Positions 1 through 8,772 are shown, counted from the first letter of the stretch. The stretch: DNA of 32,017 nt from Thiobacillaceae bacterium (GCA_025458005.1 JALOTG010000005.1:1-32017); one strand, 5' to 3'. Program-made: numbers and translations. The notes: a model not told the origin generated them from the letters alone.

Positions 1-1
1 G

Positions 2-406
2 GTGCTGCTGCGCCTGTTCCAGACCTCGCGCCGCTTCGGCATGGAGGTGCAGCCGCAGCTGGTGATGCTGCAGAAGACCCTGATCAACATCGAGGGCCTC
101 GGCCGCGACCTGGACCCGGACCTGGACCTGTGGGCCACCGCCAAGCCGTTCCTGGAGCGCTGGATGAGCGAGCAGGTGGGTTGGCGCGGCTGGCTGGAGC
201 GGCTCAGGGAAGAGGCGCCCTACTGGGGCATGGTCATCCCCCAGTTGCCCCGGCTGGCCCACCAGGCCCTGCGCGGCGACCACCTGGTTCGGCTGGAGAC
301 CGGCATGGAGCTGATGTTGCGCGAGCAGCGCCGCCGCAACCGCTGGCTGATGGCCATCGCGGCCCTGCTCGCCGCCATGCTGTTCCTGCAACTGCCGGTC
401 TGGTAA
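2..406 (+). CDS. ubiB: UbiB family (ubiquinone biosynthesis kinase-like) protein, C-terminal fragment truncated by window start
   Basis: ORF open to window edge; C-terminal segment [35 protein letters not shown] is characteristic of UbiB, followed by a hydrophobic C-terminal helix. Confidence 0.9.
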   Translation: MLLRLFQTSRRFGMEVQPQLVMLQKTLINIEGLGRDLDPDLDLWATAKPFLERWMSEQVGWRGWLERLREEAPYWGMVIPQLPRLAHQALRGDHLVRLETGMELMLREQRRRNRWLMAIAALLAAMLFLQLPVW

Positions 407-425
407 GGGCCGGACGCCAGACGCC

Positions 426-1511
426 ATGTCCCTGCTGGAGATCCGCGACGTCACCCGCCGCTTCGGCGCGTTCGAGGCGGTCAAGGAGGTCAGCTTCGGC
501 GTGGAGGGCGGAGAATTCTTCACCCTGCTGGGTCCCTCCGGCTGCGGCAAGACCACCCTGCTCAGGATGATCGCCGGCTTCGACCTGCCGAACGCGGGGC
601 GGATCCTGCTCGACGGCCGTGATCTCGCCGACACCCCGGCCGAGCTTCGGCCGATCCACACCGTGTTCCAGAGCTTTGCCCTGTTCCCCCACCTGACGGT
701 GGCCGAGAACGTCGCCTTTCCGCTCAGGATGGCCCGGGTGCCGGACGACGAACTGAAGCGCCGGCTCGGCGAGGCGCTGGACATGGTGCACCTGGCGGAT
801 CTGGCCGACCACTATCCGCACGAGCTCTCCGGCGGCCAGAAGCAGCGCGTCGCCCTGGCGCGCGGGCTGATCAACCGGCCGCGCCTCTTGCTGCTGGACG
901 AGCCTCTGGGGGCGCTTGACCTCAAGCTGCGCGAGGAGATGCAGCTGGAGCTGATCAAGCTGCAGCGCGAGGTGGGCATCACCTTCATCTTCGTCACCCA
1001 CTCCCAGCCCGAGGCCCTGGCCCTGTCGCACCGCATCGCGGTGATGCGGGATGGCCGCGTCGAGCAGCTCGACGAGCCTTCACGAATCTATGGCTTCCCG
1101 GTCAACCGCTTCGTCGCCGACTTCATCGGCAATTGCAACCTGCTGGAGGCCGAGGTGCGGGCGGCGGACGAGGGCGGCCTGCGCCTGGCGGTGGCCGGTC
1201 TGGGCGAGGTGCGTGCCCCGCCGGACGGGGTCTCGAAGCAGGGGGACAAGGGCTTGCTGGCCTTGCGCCCGGAGCAGGTCGGCGTGGCCGGCGAGGCCGA
1301 CCCGGCCTGGGGCAACCGCTTCCCCGGCACGGTGGAGGACTTCCTCTACATCGGCGACGTCACCACCTACCAGGTGCGCCTGGACAACGGCTTTCGCCTC
1401 CAGGCCCTGCTGCCCAACGCGGCGGCGGGCCGGGCGCGCTTCTTCGATCCCGGCGACCGGGTGACGGTGGGCTGGTCGGGCGCGGCGGGGCACTATGTCC
1501 GGGAAACCTGA
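426..1511 (+). CDS. potA: Spermidine/putrescine-type ABC transporter ATP-binding protein
   Basis: Walker A GPSGCGKTT, signature LSGGQKQR, Walker B LLLLDEPLGALD, C-terminal TOBE-like region; followed by two permeases and a PotD-like binding protein. Confidence 0.93.
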   Translation: MSLLEIRDVTRRFGAFEAVKEVSFGVEGGEFFTLLGPSGCGKTTLLRMIAGFDLPNAGRILLDGRDLADTPAELRPIHTVFQSFALFPHLTVAENVAFPLRMARVPDDELKRRLGEALDMVHLADLADHYPHELSGGQKQRVALARGLINRPRLLLLDEPLGALDLKLREEMQLELIKLQREVGITFIFVTHSQPEALALSHRIAVMRDGRVEQLDEPSRIYGFPVNRFVADFIGNCNLLEAEVRAADEGGLRLAVAGLGEVRAPPDGVSKQGDKGLLALRPEQVGVAGEADPAWGNRFPGTVEDFLYIGDVTTYQVRLDNGFRLQALLPNAAAGRARFFDPGDRVTVGWSGAAGHYVRET

Positions 1512-2412
1512 CCCCCGGCACACCCGACCGCGCGGCGCGCGGCTGACGAAATGGGTCGTCACCGCGCCGCCCACCCTGTTCCTGCTCGCCTTCTTTCTCG
1601 CCCCGGCGCTGATCGTGCTGGTCGCCTCCTTCCAGTATCCGGGCGAGTTCGGCGGGCTGGCGCCGATCACGAACCCCGGCGACGGCCGCGAGCATGGCCT
1701 CACCCTGGAGAACTACGCCTTCTTCTTCAGCGACTTCCTGTTCGCCGAGATCTTCGTCAAGTCCTTCACCGTGGCCGCGCTGTCCACCCTGGCCTGCCTG
1801 GTGCTGGCCTATCCGGTGGCCTGGCTGATCGCCCGCAGCCCCAGGCACCACCGCGACCTGCTGGTGTTGCTGGTGATCCTGCCCTTCGCCAGCAACTTCC
1901 TGATCCGCGTCTACGCCTGGATGATCATCCTCGGGCCGCAGCAGGCCGTGGCCCAGGCGGTGAACGGTGTACTGGCCCTCTTCGGCCTGGCGCCGGTGAA
2001 CCTGCTCTTCTCCCCCTTCGCCGTGCTGGTGGGCATGGTCTACGTGCACCTGCCGTTCATGATCCTGCCCCTCTACACCAACCTGGAGAAGCACGACCCG
2101 GTGCTGCTGGACGCCGCCCAGGACCTGGGGGCCAACGCCTGGCGGCGGTTCTGGCGGGTGACCTGGCCGCTGTCCCTGCCCGGCGTGTTCTCCGGATCGG
2201 CCCTGGTGTTCATCCCGGTGCTGGGCATGTTCGCCGTGCCGGACATACTCGGCGGCACGCGCGACATGCTGATCGGCAACCTGATCAAGGACCAGTTCCT
2301 GGGCGTGCGCGACTGGCCGTTCGGCGCCGCCCTGTCCATCCTCCTCACCCTGGCGGTGCTGGTGCTGGCCGGGCTGGCGGCGTGGGCGGCCAGGCCGCGG
2401 GGGGCGACATGA
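1495..2412 (+). CDS. potB: Spermidine/putrescine-type ABC transporter permease
   Basis: Multi-TM protein with EAA-loop-like DAAQDLGANAWRRFWRVTWPLSLPG; overlaps potA by 17 bp. Confidence 0.92.
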   Translation: MSGKPDPRHTRPRGARLTKWVVTAPPTLFLLAFFLAPALIVLVASFQYPGEFGGLAPITNPGDGREHGLTLENYAFFFSDFLFAEIFVKSFTVAALSTLACLVLAYPVAWLIARSPRHHRDLLVLLVILPFASNFLIRVYAWMIILGPQQAVAQAVNGVLALFGLAPVNLLFSPFAVLVGMVYVHLPFMILPLYTNLEKHDPVLLDAAQDLGANAWRRFWRVTWPLSLPGVFSGSALVFIPVLGMFAVPDILGGTRDMLIGNLIKDQFLGVRDWPFGAALSILLTLAVLVLAGLAAWAARPRGAT

Positions 2413-2556
2413 GCAGGGAGCAGTGCCTGCCGCCAAAGGCGGGAGGCGCGAGCGGCCGCGAATGGCGCCGGCCCGCGCAAGGGAGGGAGATTTGACGGCC
2501 ACTCACTTTCAGCCACGGTTCATCCTTCGGGAAACTGACGTGCGGGGGTCCAAGGC

Positions 2557-3336
2557 ATGAGGCGCCTGCCCTGGTGGCTGATCCTGGCGGCGGCGGGCAC
2601 CTATGCCTTCCTCTACGTGCCGCTCATCGTCGTGGTGGCCTACTCCTTCAACAACTCCCGGCTCAACGCCGAGTGGGTCGGCTTCACCCTGGACTGGTAC
2701 CGGCTGCTGTTCCAGGACGAGGAGATGCTGCGGGCGGCGCGCAATTCCCTCTTCATCGCCCTGGTGTCCAGCGGCGTGGCCACCGTGCTGGGCACCATGG
2801 CGGGGTTGGCCATGCACCGCTGGCGCTTCCGCTGGCTGCCGCTGCTGGTGGTCACCCCGGTGGCCATGCCGGAGATCCTGCTGGGGGTGTCGCTGCTGGT
2901 GTTCTTCATCCAGGTGCTGCACCTGACGCTGGGGATGCTCTCCGTGGTACTGGCGCACATCACCTTCTCCATCGGCTTCGTCGCCATCGTGGTGCGGGCA
3001 CGCCTGGCCGGCATGGACGAGAGCGTCTTCGAGGCGGCGCGCGACCTGGGGGCAAGCCCCTGGCAGACCTTCCGGCTGGTGACCCTGCCGCTCATCCTGC
3101 CGGCGGTGGTGGCCGGCTTCCTGATGGCCTTCACCCTGTCCATCGACGATTTCGTCATCACCTTCTTCACCGCCGGCGTGGGGGTGTCCACCCTGCCGCT
3201 GCAGATCTACTCCATGATCAAGATCGCGGTGACCCCGGAGGTGAACGCGGTGTCCACCCTGCTCATGCTGCTGACCCTGGTGCTGGTCCTCGCGGCCTCG
3301 CGCCTGGACAAGGGTTTGATGAGGGCCGGCCGATGA
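2557..3336 (+). CDS. potC: Spermidine/putrescine-type ABC transporter permease
   Basis: Multi-TM protein with EAARDLGASPWQTFRLVTLPLILPAVVAGFLMAFTLSIDDFVITFF, typical of PotC. Confidence 0.93.
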   Translation: MRRLPWWLILAAAGTYAFLYVPLIVVVAYSFNNSRLNAEWVGFTLDWYRLLFQDEEMLRAARNSLFIALVSSGVATVLGTMAGLAMHRWRFRWLPLLVVTPVAMPEILLGVSLLVFFIQVLHLTLGMLSVVLAHITFSIGFVAIVVRARLAGMDESVFEAARDLGASPWQTFRLVTLPLILPAVVAGFLMAFTLSIDDFVITFFTAGVGVSTLPLQIYSMIKIAVTPEVNAVSTLLMLLTLVLVLAASRLDKGLMRAGR

Positions 3337-4463
3337 GCGCGCCCCACGTGGGAGCGGCCCCTGTCCGCGATCACAGGCGCTGGCATCGCGGACAGGGGCC
3401 GCTCCTACAAAGCCATATGCTTGTCCACGCCTTGAGGGTTGTTACCCCGGCCCAGGCCGCCGACACCCTCTACCTCTACAACTGGAACAACTACATCTCC
3501 GACGCCACCATCGCCCGCTTCGAGGCGCGCTGCCGCTGCCGGGTCGTGCAGGACTACTACTCGGACAACGAGGAGATGCTGGCCAAGCTGGCCGCCGGGG
3601 CGAGCGGCTACGACCTCATCGTGCCGACCGGCAACGCGGTGGAGGCGCTGATCCGCTCGAAGCAGCTCAGGCCCATCGACCGGGCTCGGCTGCCCAACCT
3701 GAAGAACATCAAGCCCGAGTTCCTCGATACCCGCTTCGATCCGGGCAACCGCTACTCCGTGCCCTACGCCTACACGGTCACCCTGATCGGCTACAACGAG
3801 CAGAAGCTGCGCGCCCTGGGTCTGCCCACCGACAGCTGGGCGCTGATCTTCGAGCCGAAATATCTGAAGAAGATCAAGGGCCGGGTCACGGTCCTGGATT
3901 CCCAGCGCGAGCTGATGGCCGCCGCCATGAGGTACCTGGGCCATTCCATCAACGACACGGACGAGGCCAGGTGGCGCCGCGCGCGCGACCTGATCCTGCG
4001 CGCCAAGCCCTACTGGGCGGCCTTCAATGCCTCCAGCTACATCAAGGAGCTGACCATCGGCAACATCTGGGTCGCCCACGGCTATTCCAACGACATGTTC
4101 CAGGCCCGCCAGGACGCCCTGCGGGCGGGCCGGCCGTTCAGCATCGGCTATTCCATACCGAAGGAAGGCGCGGTGCTGGCCCTCGACTCCATGGTCCTGC
4201 ACCGCACCGGCCGGCACCCCGATCTGGCGCATCGTTTCATCGACTTCATGCTGGAGGGGGCCAACTCGGCGGAACTGACCAACCTGATCGGCTCGGGCAA
4301 TCCCAACCGCGACGCCCTGCGCTACATCCGCCGGGAAATCGCGGATAATCCGGCCGTTTTTCCGGATGCCGAACACCTCAAGCGGCTGGAGATGATGCGC
4401 GACCTGGACCGCAGGAGCCGCCGGGTGCTGAACCGGATCTGGACCGAGATCAAGTTGCGCTGA
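3333..4463 (+). CDS. potD: PotD-like polyamine/spermidine substrate-binding protein with atypical N-terminus (alternative ATG at 3417)
   Basis: ADTLYLYNWNNYISDATIARFE...IVPTGNAVEALI matches the PotD family. ATG at 3333 overlaps the potC stop (ATGA) and reads in frame through a REPIN-like palindrome; ATG at 3417 is the next in-frame start. Exact start uncertain. Confidence 0.85.
   Translation: MSAPHVGAAPVRDHRRWHRGQGPLLQSHMLVHALRVVTPAQAADTLYLYNWNNYISDATIARFEARCRCRVVQDYYSDNEEMLAKLAAGASGYDLIVPTGNAVEALIRSKQLRPIDRARLPNLKNIKPEFLDTRFDPGNRYSVPYAYTVTLIGYNEQKLRALGLPTDSWALIFEPKYLKKIKGRVTVLDSQRELMAAAMRYLGHSINDTDEARWRRARDLILRAKPYWAAFNASSYIKELTIGNIWVAHGYSNDMFQARQDALRAGRPFSIGYSIPKEGAVLALDSMVLHRTGRHPDLAHRFIDFMLEGANSAELTNLIGSGNPNRDALRYIRREIADNPAVFPDAEHLKRLEMMRDLDRRSRRVLNRIWTEIKLR
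3348..3408. repeat. REPIN-like palindromic element (two inverted REP arms)
   Basis: Left arm GTGGGAGCGGCCCCTGTCCGCGAT (3348-3371), 13-nt loop, right arm ATCGCGGACAGGGGCCGCTCCTAC (3385-3408); reverse complements with one mismatch over 24 nt. Head GTGGGAGC / GCTCCTAC resembles REP elements of Pseudomonas and related taxa. Confidence 0.85.
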
Positions 4464-4478
4464 ACCGAGCGATACGTC

Positions 4479-4718
4479 ATGGCCCCCACCATCGTCCGTC
4501 ATGGTCCCTTTCGGCTGTTCTTCTTTTCCCGTGAAGAGCCGAGAATGCATGTCCATGTGGCCCATCCCGACGGTGAGGCCAAATTCTGGCTGCAGCCGCG
4601 GGTGTCGCTCGTCAACCATACCGGATTGTCCCCGCGGCAGTTGGCCGAGGCCGAACACATCGTCATGCTGCATCTAGAGGAGATTCGCCATGCCTGGCAC
4701 CAGCACTTTGGCCGCTGA
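4479..4718 (+). CDS. DUF4160 domain protein
   Basis: 79-aa ORF: PTIVRHGPFRLFFFSREEPRMHVHVAHPDGEAKFWLQP...HFGR, typical of DUF4160. Confidence 0.85.
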   Translation: MAPTIVRHGPFRLFFFSREEPRMHVHVAHPDGEAKFWLQPRVSLVNHTGLSPRQLAEAEHIVMLHLEEIRHAWHQHFGR

Positions 4719-4950
4719 AGTAACCCATGTCTCGCCCAAGGGGTTCTGGCTGCTCCTGGGTGAGGAGGAACTCCTCGTGCCGTTCGATGAGTTCCCGTGG
4801 TTCAGGCAGGCCACGATCGAGCAGATTTGCACCCTGGAGTGGCCTACCGCCGATCACCTCTATTGGCCCCTGCTCGACATCGACCTTTCCGTCGAATCCA
4901 TCCGCCACCCCGAGGACTTCCCCTTGAAGGCCAAGCCCGTGCAGGCATAA
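4690..4950 (+). CDS. DUF2442 domain protein
   Basis: 86-aa ORF overlapping the DUF4160 gene by 29 bp; VTHVSPKGFWLLLGEEELLVPFDEFPWFRQATIEQI is DUF2442-like. Confidence 0.83.
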   Translation: MPGTSTLAAEVTHVSPKGFWLLLGEEELLVPFDEFPWFRQATIEQICTLEWPTADHLYWPLLDIDLSVESIRHPEDFPLKAKPVQA

Positions 4951-4968
4951 CACGCAAAGGACCCGCCC

Positions 4969-6402
4969 ATGCTGCTCGGCTTCGTCATCCTCTACCTGGT
5001 CATCTCCATCGGCATCGGCATGTACGCCGCCACCCGCGTGCACAACGCCCGCGACTACATCGCCGCCGGCCGCAGCCTGCCGATCTGGATCGTCATCGCC
5101 ATGGTGTTCGCCACCTGGTTCGGGGCGGAGACCGTGCTGGGCATCCCGGCCACCTTCCTGGAGGAGGACCTGGGCGGGCTGATCTCCGACCCGTTCGGCG
5201 CGTCGCTGTGCCTGGTCCTGTTCGGGCTGTTCTTCGCCCGCAAGCTCTACCGCATGAACCTGCTCACCATCGCCGACTTCTACCGCGAGCGCTACGACCG
5301 GCGCGTCGAGGTGATCACCGGCATCGCCATCGCCCTGTCCTACCTGGGCTGGGTGTCGGCCCAGATCACCGCCCTGGGGCTGGTGTTCAACGTCCTCTCC
5401 GACGGCGAGATCACCCAGGCCCAGGGCATCCTGATCGGCGCCAGCGTCGTCCTGATGTATACCCTCTACGGCGGCATGTGGTCGGTGGCCCTGACCACCT
5501 TCTTCCAGATGATCATCATCGTTGTCGGTCTTTTTTACATCGCCTGGCTGATCGCCGACCAGGCCGGCGGGGTGGCCCCGGTGGTCGCCCACGCCGCCGC
5601 GAACGCCAAGTTCGAGTTCTGGCCCCAGCTGGAGGCGGTGGCCCTGATCGCCTTCATCTCCGGGCTCCTCACCATGGGCTTCGGCTCCATCCCGCAGCAG
5701 GACGTGTTCCAGCGCGCCAACTCGGCGAAGAACGAGAACGTGGCGGTGTGGGGCACGGTGCTGGGCGGGGTGGCCTACTTCCTGTTCGCCGCCGTGCCGC
5801 TGTACATGGCCTATTCGGCGCACCTCATCGACCCCGCCCTGGTCGCCCGCTGGATCGGCGTGGACGCGCAGAAGATCCTGCCCGAGCTGATCAAGGGCGA
5901 CTTCCCCCTCGCCGCCCAGGTCATCTTCTACGGCGCGCTGCTGGCGGTGATCATGTCCACCGCCTCGGGCACCCTGCTGGCCCCCTCGGTGACCATTTCG
6001 GAGAACGTGCTGAAGGGCTTCGTCACCCGGCGCAAGCACCTCTCGGACAGGAAGCTGCTGGCCATGACGCGCTGGGTGGTGGCCGTCTTCGCCGTGCTGG
6101 TGACCGTCTATTCCCTGTGGTCCCTGGACCGGGAGACCACCATCCACCAGATGGTGGAGAACGCCTACAAGGTCACCCTGGTGCTGGCCTTCGTGCCCCT
6201 GGTGGCGGGACTCTACTGGCGGCGGGCCACCACCCGCGGCGCCTACCTGGCCATCGCCTGCGGCCTCGCCACCTGGCTGGGCATGGAATGGCTGGCGCCG
6301 GAAGGCGAGGGCCTCCTGCCGCCGCAGTTCGCCGGCTTCCTGGCGGCCATCGTCGGCATGCTCATCGGCGCTCTCTCCGACGGGCGCAAGCGCGCCTCCT
6401 GA
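4969..6402 (+). CDS. Sodium:solute symporter (SSS) family protein
   Basis: 477-aa multi-TM protein; RDYIAAGRSLPIWIVIAMVFATWFGAETVLG and SGTLLAPSVTISENVLKG are SSS-like. Confidence 0.9.
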   Translation: MLLGFVILYLVISIGIGMYAATRVHNARDYIAAGRSLPIWIVIAMVFATWFGAETVLGIPATFLEEDLGGLISDPFGASLCLVLFGLFFARKLYRMNLLTIADFYRERYDRRVEVITGIAIALSYLGWVSAQITALGLVFNVLSDGEITQAQGILIGASVVLMYTLYGGMWSVALTTFFQMIIIVVGLFYIAWLIADQAGGVAPVVAHAAANAKFEFWPQLEAVALIAFISGLLTMGFGSIPQQDVFQRANSAKNENVAVWGTVLGGVAYFLFAAVPLYMAYSAHLIDPALVARWIGVDAQKILPELIKGDFPLAAQVIFYGALLAVIMSTASGTLLAPSVTISENVLKGFVTRRKHLSDRKLLAMTRWVVAVFAVLVTVYSLWSLDRETTIHQMVENAYKVTLVLAFVPLVAGLYWRRATTRGAYLAIACGLATWLGMEWLAPEGEGLLPPQFAGFLAAIVGMLIGALSDGRKRAS

Positions 6403-6459
6403 CCGGCCCGGTCTGCCGCGGGCGGCTGCGCCCACCCCCCGCCGGCCATGACGCTCCCC

Positions 6460-6488
6460 GGCCGGTCGGCGCATCGAGCCGATCGGCC
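6460..6488 (+). terminator. Possible hairpin downstream of the SSS gene
   Basis: GGCCGGTCGGC (6460-6470) / loop / GCCGATCGGCC (6478-6488), 11 bp with one G:U; only a short T run follows. Confidence 0.3.
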
Positions 6489-6516
6489 TTGATGTCCCTC
6501 ATCATCGTCATCCTGT

Positions 6517-6575
6517 TTGTCGGTTTTATTTACGTCTTTTCGCGAAAATTGTCGGATCGCTTTACAAATTTTCGC
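6517..6575 (+). promoter_or_regulatory. Tandem upstream activator-like repeats for the PEP-CTERM gene
   Basis: Two copies of TTGTCGG-N6-TTAC-N3-TTTTCGC at 6517-6543 and 6549-6575 (32-bp period) with a perfect palindrome TTTTCGCGAAAA at 6537-6548. Confidence 0.65.
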
Positions 6576-6631
6576 TTCCCCCCTGCCCGGCCCAGAAAGC
6601 AAGTCATTGAATAATCATGTAATTCATCGAG

Positions 6632-6647
6632 TGGCATGAGGGTTGCT
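6632..6647 (+). promoter_or_regulatory. Sigma-54 (RpoN) -24/-12 promoter
   Basis: TGGCATGAGGGTTGCT against consensus TGGCACGN4TTGCW: one mismatch, correct GG-GC spacing; 35 bp upstream of the start codon. Confidence 0.75.
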
Positions 6648-6682
6648 AATGACTGTGCACCCTCATGACGCAAGGATAATCC

Positions 6683-7672
6683 ATGAAACCGAATCTTCTC
6701 TCCCTGGCCTCCGCCGCCCTCCTGGCCCTCGGCACGACCAGCGCCGCCCAGGCCAGCGTGATCGCCTCCTGGACCACGCCGCCGAACGCCTCCAGCTACC
6801 TGGTGGGCACCAAGGTCACGCCCACCGGCAACGCCAACGCCAGTGGCGTGGTCGGCGGCACCGGCCTGGACCTGGCCCTGGTCCTCGACTCCTCCGGCAG
6901 CATGACCACCAGCAACAGCGGCAAGACCCGCCAGGTGTGGCAGCGCGAGGCGGCCATCGCCCTGGTCAATGCCCTGCCCCAGCTGACCACCTCGGTGGCG
7001 GTGGTGGAGTTCGACAGCGACGCCAACCTGGTGCGCCAACTGACCGCCCTGACCCCCGACAAGAACCTGGTCGAAAGCGCCATCAACAGCGTGGATGCCT
7101 CGGGCAGCACCAACATCGGCGCCGGCATCGACCGCGCCCGCACCGAGCTGCTCGGCGCGAACGGCACCGCCGGCCGCGCCCAGGTGATGGTGGTGATCTC
7201 CGACGGCGCGAGTTCCGGCACGCCCGCCAGCAACGCCGCCGCCGCCGTGACCGCCGGCGTGGACGCCATCCACACCGTGGGCATCCCGGGCCACAGCGCC
7301 GCCACCATGCAAGCCATCGCCACCTCGGGCAACGGCACCTACACCAACGGCACCGACGTGACCACGCTGGCCGGCCTGTTCAGCGGCACGGCAGGCAACC
7401 TGGTGGGCATCGACTACGTGGACATCCTGATGGCCGACGGCACCCTGATCAACGACATCGCCATCGACGGCCTGGGCAACTTCACCCTGCCGGAGTTCTC
7501 GATCCGGCTGGGCGACAACATCTTCACCGCCACCGCCTACGACACCGCCGGCAACTCGGCGTCGGCCCAGTTGCGCCTGATCGGGATCCAGCAGAACGTC
7601 CCCGAGCCCGCCACCCTGGCCCTGCTGGGCCTGGGTCTGGCCGGATTGGGCCTGATGCGCCGCAAGGCCTGA
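6683..7672 (+). CDS. VWA domain-containing PEP-CTERM sorting protein (predicted secreted)
   Basis: N-terminal signal peptide; MIDAS-like DLALVLDSSGSM; C-terminal VPEPATLALLGLGLAGLGLMRRKA; RBS AAGGA upstream of the ATG. Confidence 0.93.
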   Translation: MKPNLLSLASAALLALGTTSAAQASVIASWTTPPNASSYLVGTKVTPTGNANASGVVGGTGLDLALVLDSSGSMTTSNSGKTRQVWQREAAIALVNALPQLTTSVAVVEFDSDANLVRQLTALTPDKNLVESAINSVDASGSTNIGAGIDRARTELLGANGTAGRAQVMVVISDGASSGTPASNAAAAVTAGVDAIHTVGIPGHSAATMQAIATSGNGTYTNGTDVTTLAGLFSGTAGNLVGIDYVDILMADGTLINDIAIDGLGNFTLPEFSIRLGDNIFTATAYDTAGNSASAQLRLIGIQQNVPEPATLALLGLGLAGLGLMRRKA

Positions 7673-7709
7673 GCCCCCGGTCGGGGCGGTTCACCGCCCC
7701 GGATCGGTC

Positions 7710-7751
7710 AATGTAAAAAGGCCCGACAAGTTTGTCGGGCCTTTTTACATT
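7710..7751. terminator. Bidirectional intrinsic terminator between convergent PEP-CTERM gene and rsfS
   Basis: AATGTAAAAAGGCCCGACAA (7710-7729) and exact reverse complement at 7732-7751; A-tract/T-tract on both sides. Confidence 0.95.
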
Positions 7752-7762
7752 TTGCGCCTCGC

Positions 7763-8107
7763 TCAGGCCGCCGCACGCTCCCGCGCCACCGCGCCCCAGA
7801 GCTCCTCCAGGTTGTAGTGGCTGCGCGCCGCCGGGTGCATGACGTGGATCACCACGTCCCCGGCGTCGACCAGGATCCACTCCGCCGCCCGCTCCCCCTC
7901 GGTGCCGATGATGGCGGCGCCGGCCTCCTTGAGCTTCTCCTCGACGTGGTCGGCCAGGGCCTTGACCTGGCGGGTTGAGTCGCCGCTGGCGATGACCAGG
8001 GTGTCGAACAGGGAGGTGAGCGGGCGCACGTCCAGCACGGTGATCTCCTTGCCCTTGATGTCTTCCAGGGCGGCGACGGCGACGCGGGTGAGGGCTTCGG
8101 TATCCAT
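7763..8107 (-). CDS. rsfS: Ribosome silencing factor RsfS
   Basis: 114 aa; ALEDIKGKEITVLDVRPLTSLFDTLVIASGDSTRQVKALADHV and WILVDAGDVVIHVMHPAARSHYNLEELW are RsfS hallmarks. Confidence 0.95.
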   Translation of the reverse strand: MDTEALTRVAVAALEDIKGKEITVLDVRPLTSLFDTLVIASGDSTRQVKALADHVEEKLKEAGAAIIGTEGERAAEWILVDAGDVVIHVMHPAARSHYNLEELWGAVARERAAA

Positions 8108-8772
8108 TCAGTCGGGGGGCTCCTGTCGGTAGAGGTGATGGTGGTCGATGTAATCCAGCACGGCGTCCGGGACCAGGTAGCGGGCACTGCGGTGCGCCCC
8201 CACCAAGGCCCGGACGCGGCTGGCGGAGATGTCCAGCTGGGTGATCTCGTGAATGAAAATGCGGCCGGCCGGGGCGGAATGCAAGTCCGCCGCCGCCCCG
8301 GCCCGCCGGCCGTGCAGTTCGTCGCGCAGCGCCAGTGGCATGGCCGCCTCCCAGGTGGCGGGGGCGAAGCCGGGGCGGTGGGCGACGGCCAGGTGGGCCA
8401 GTTCGACCAGAAGGTGCCAGTCGTGCCAGCCGGTCAGGCCCAGGAAGGCGTCGGCGCCCACGAACAGGATCAGCGGCCGCTCGCCGCCCAGCTCCCCGCG
8501 CAGCTCGGTGAGGGTGTCCACCATGTAGCAGGGCGCGGTCTTGCCGATCTCGTGCTCGTCGACGACGAGGCGCGGGTTGCCGGCGACGGCCAGGCGGACC
8601 ATGGCCAGCCGCTGCGGCGCGGCGGCGGCGGGGGCGGCGCGGTGCGGCGGCGTGCCGGTGGGCAGCACGCGCACCTCGGCCAGTCCCAGCGCCTCACCCA
8701 TCTCCTCGGCCAGGCGCAGGTGGCCATAGTGGATCGGGTCGAAGGTGCCGCCGAGCAGGCCAATGGGCTGCT

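Noticed and set aside
4663-6474. 603-aa minus-strand ORF opposite the DUF2442 and SSS genes
   Set aside because: Antisense shadow of the symporter; His/Gly/Asp/Gln-rich low-complexity translation without motifs.
6492-6614. 40-aa small hydrophobic ORF MSLIIVILFVGFIYVFSRKLSDRFTNFRFPPARPRKQVIE upstream of the PEP-CTERM gene
   Set aside because: Looks like a plausible small membrane protein, but it lies on the tandem activator-like repeats and no convincing RBS was seen; more likely regulatory DNA. Could be revisited with ribosome profiling.
6643-7716. 357-aa alternative-frame ORF over the PEP-CTERM gene
   Set aside because: Arg/Gly/Pro/His-rich frame-shifted translation; the 6683-7672 frame has a signal peptide, VWA motif and PEP-CTERM tail.
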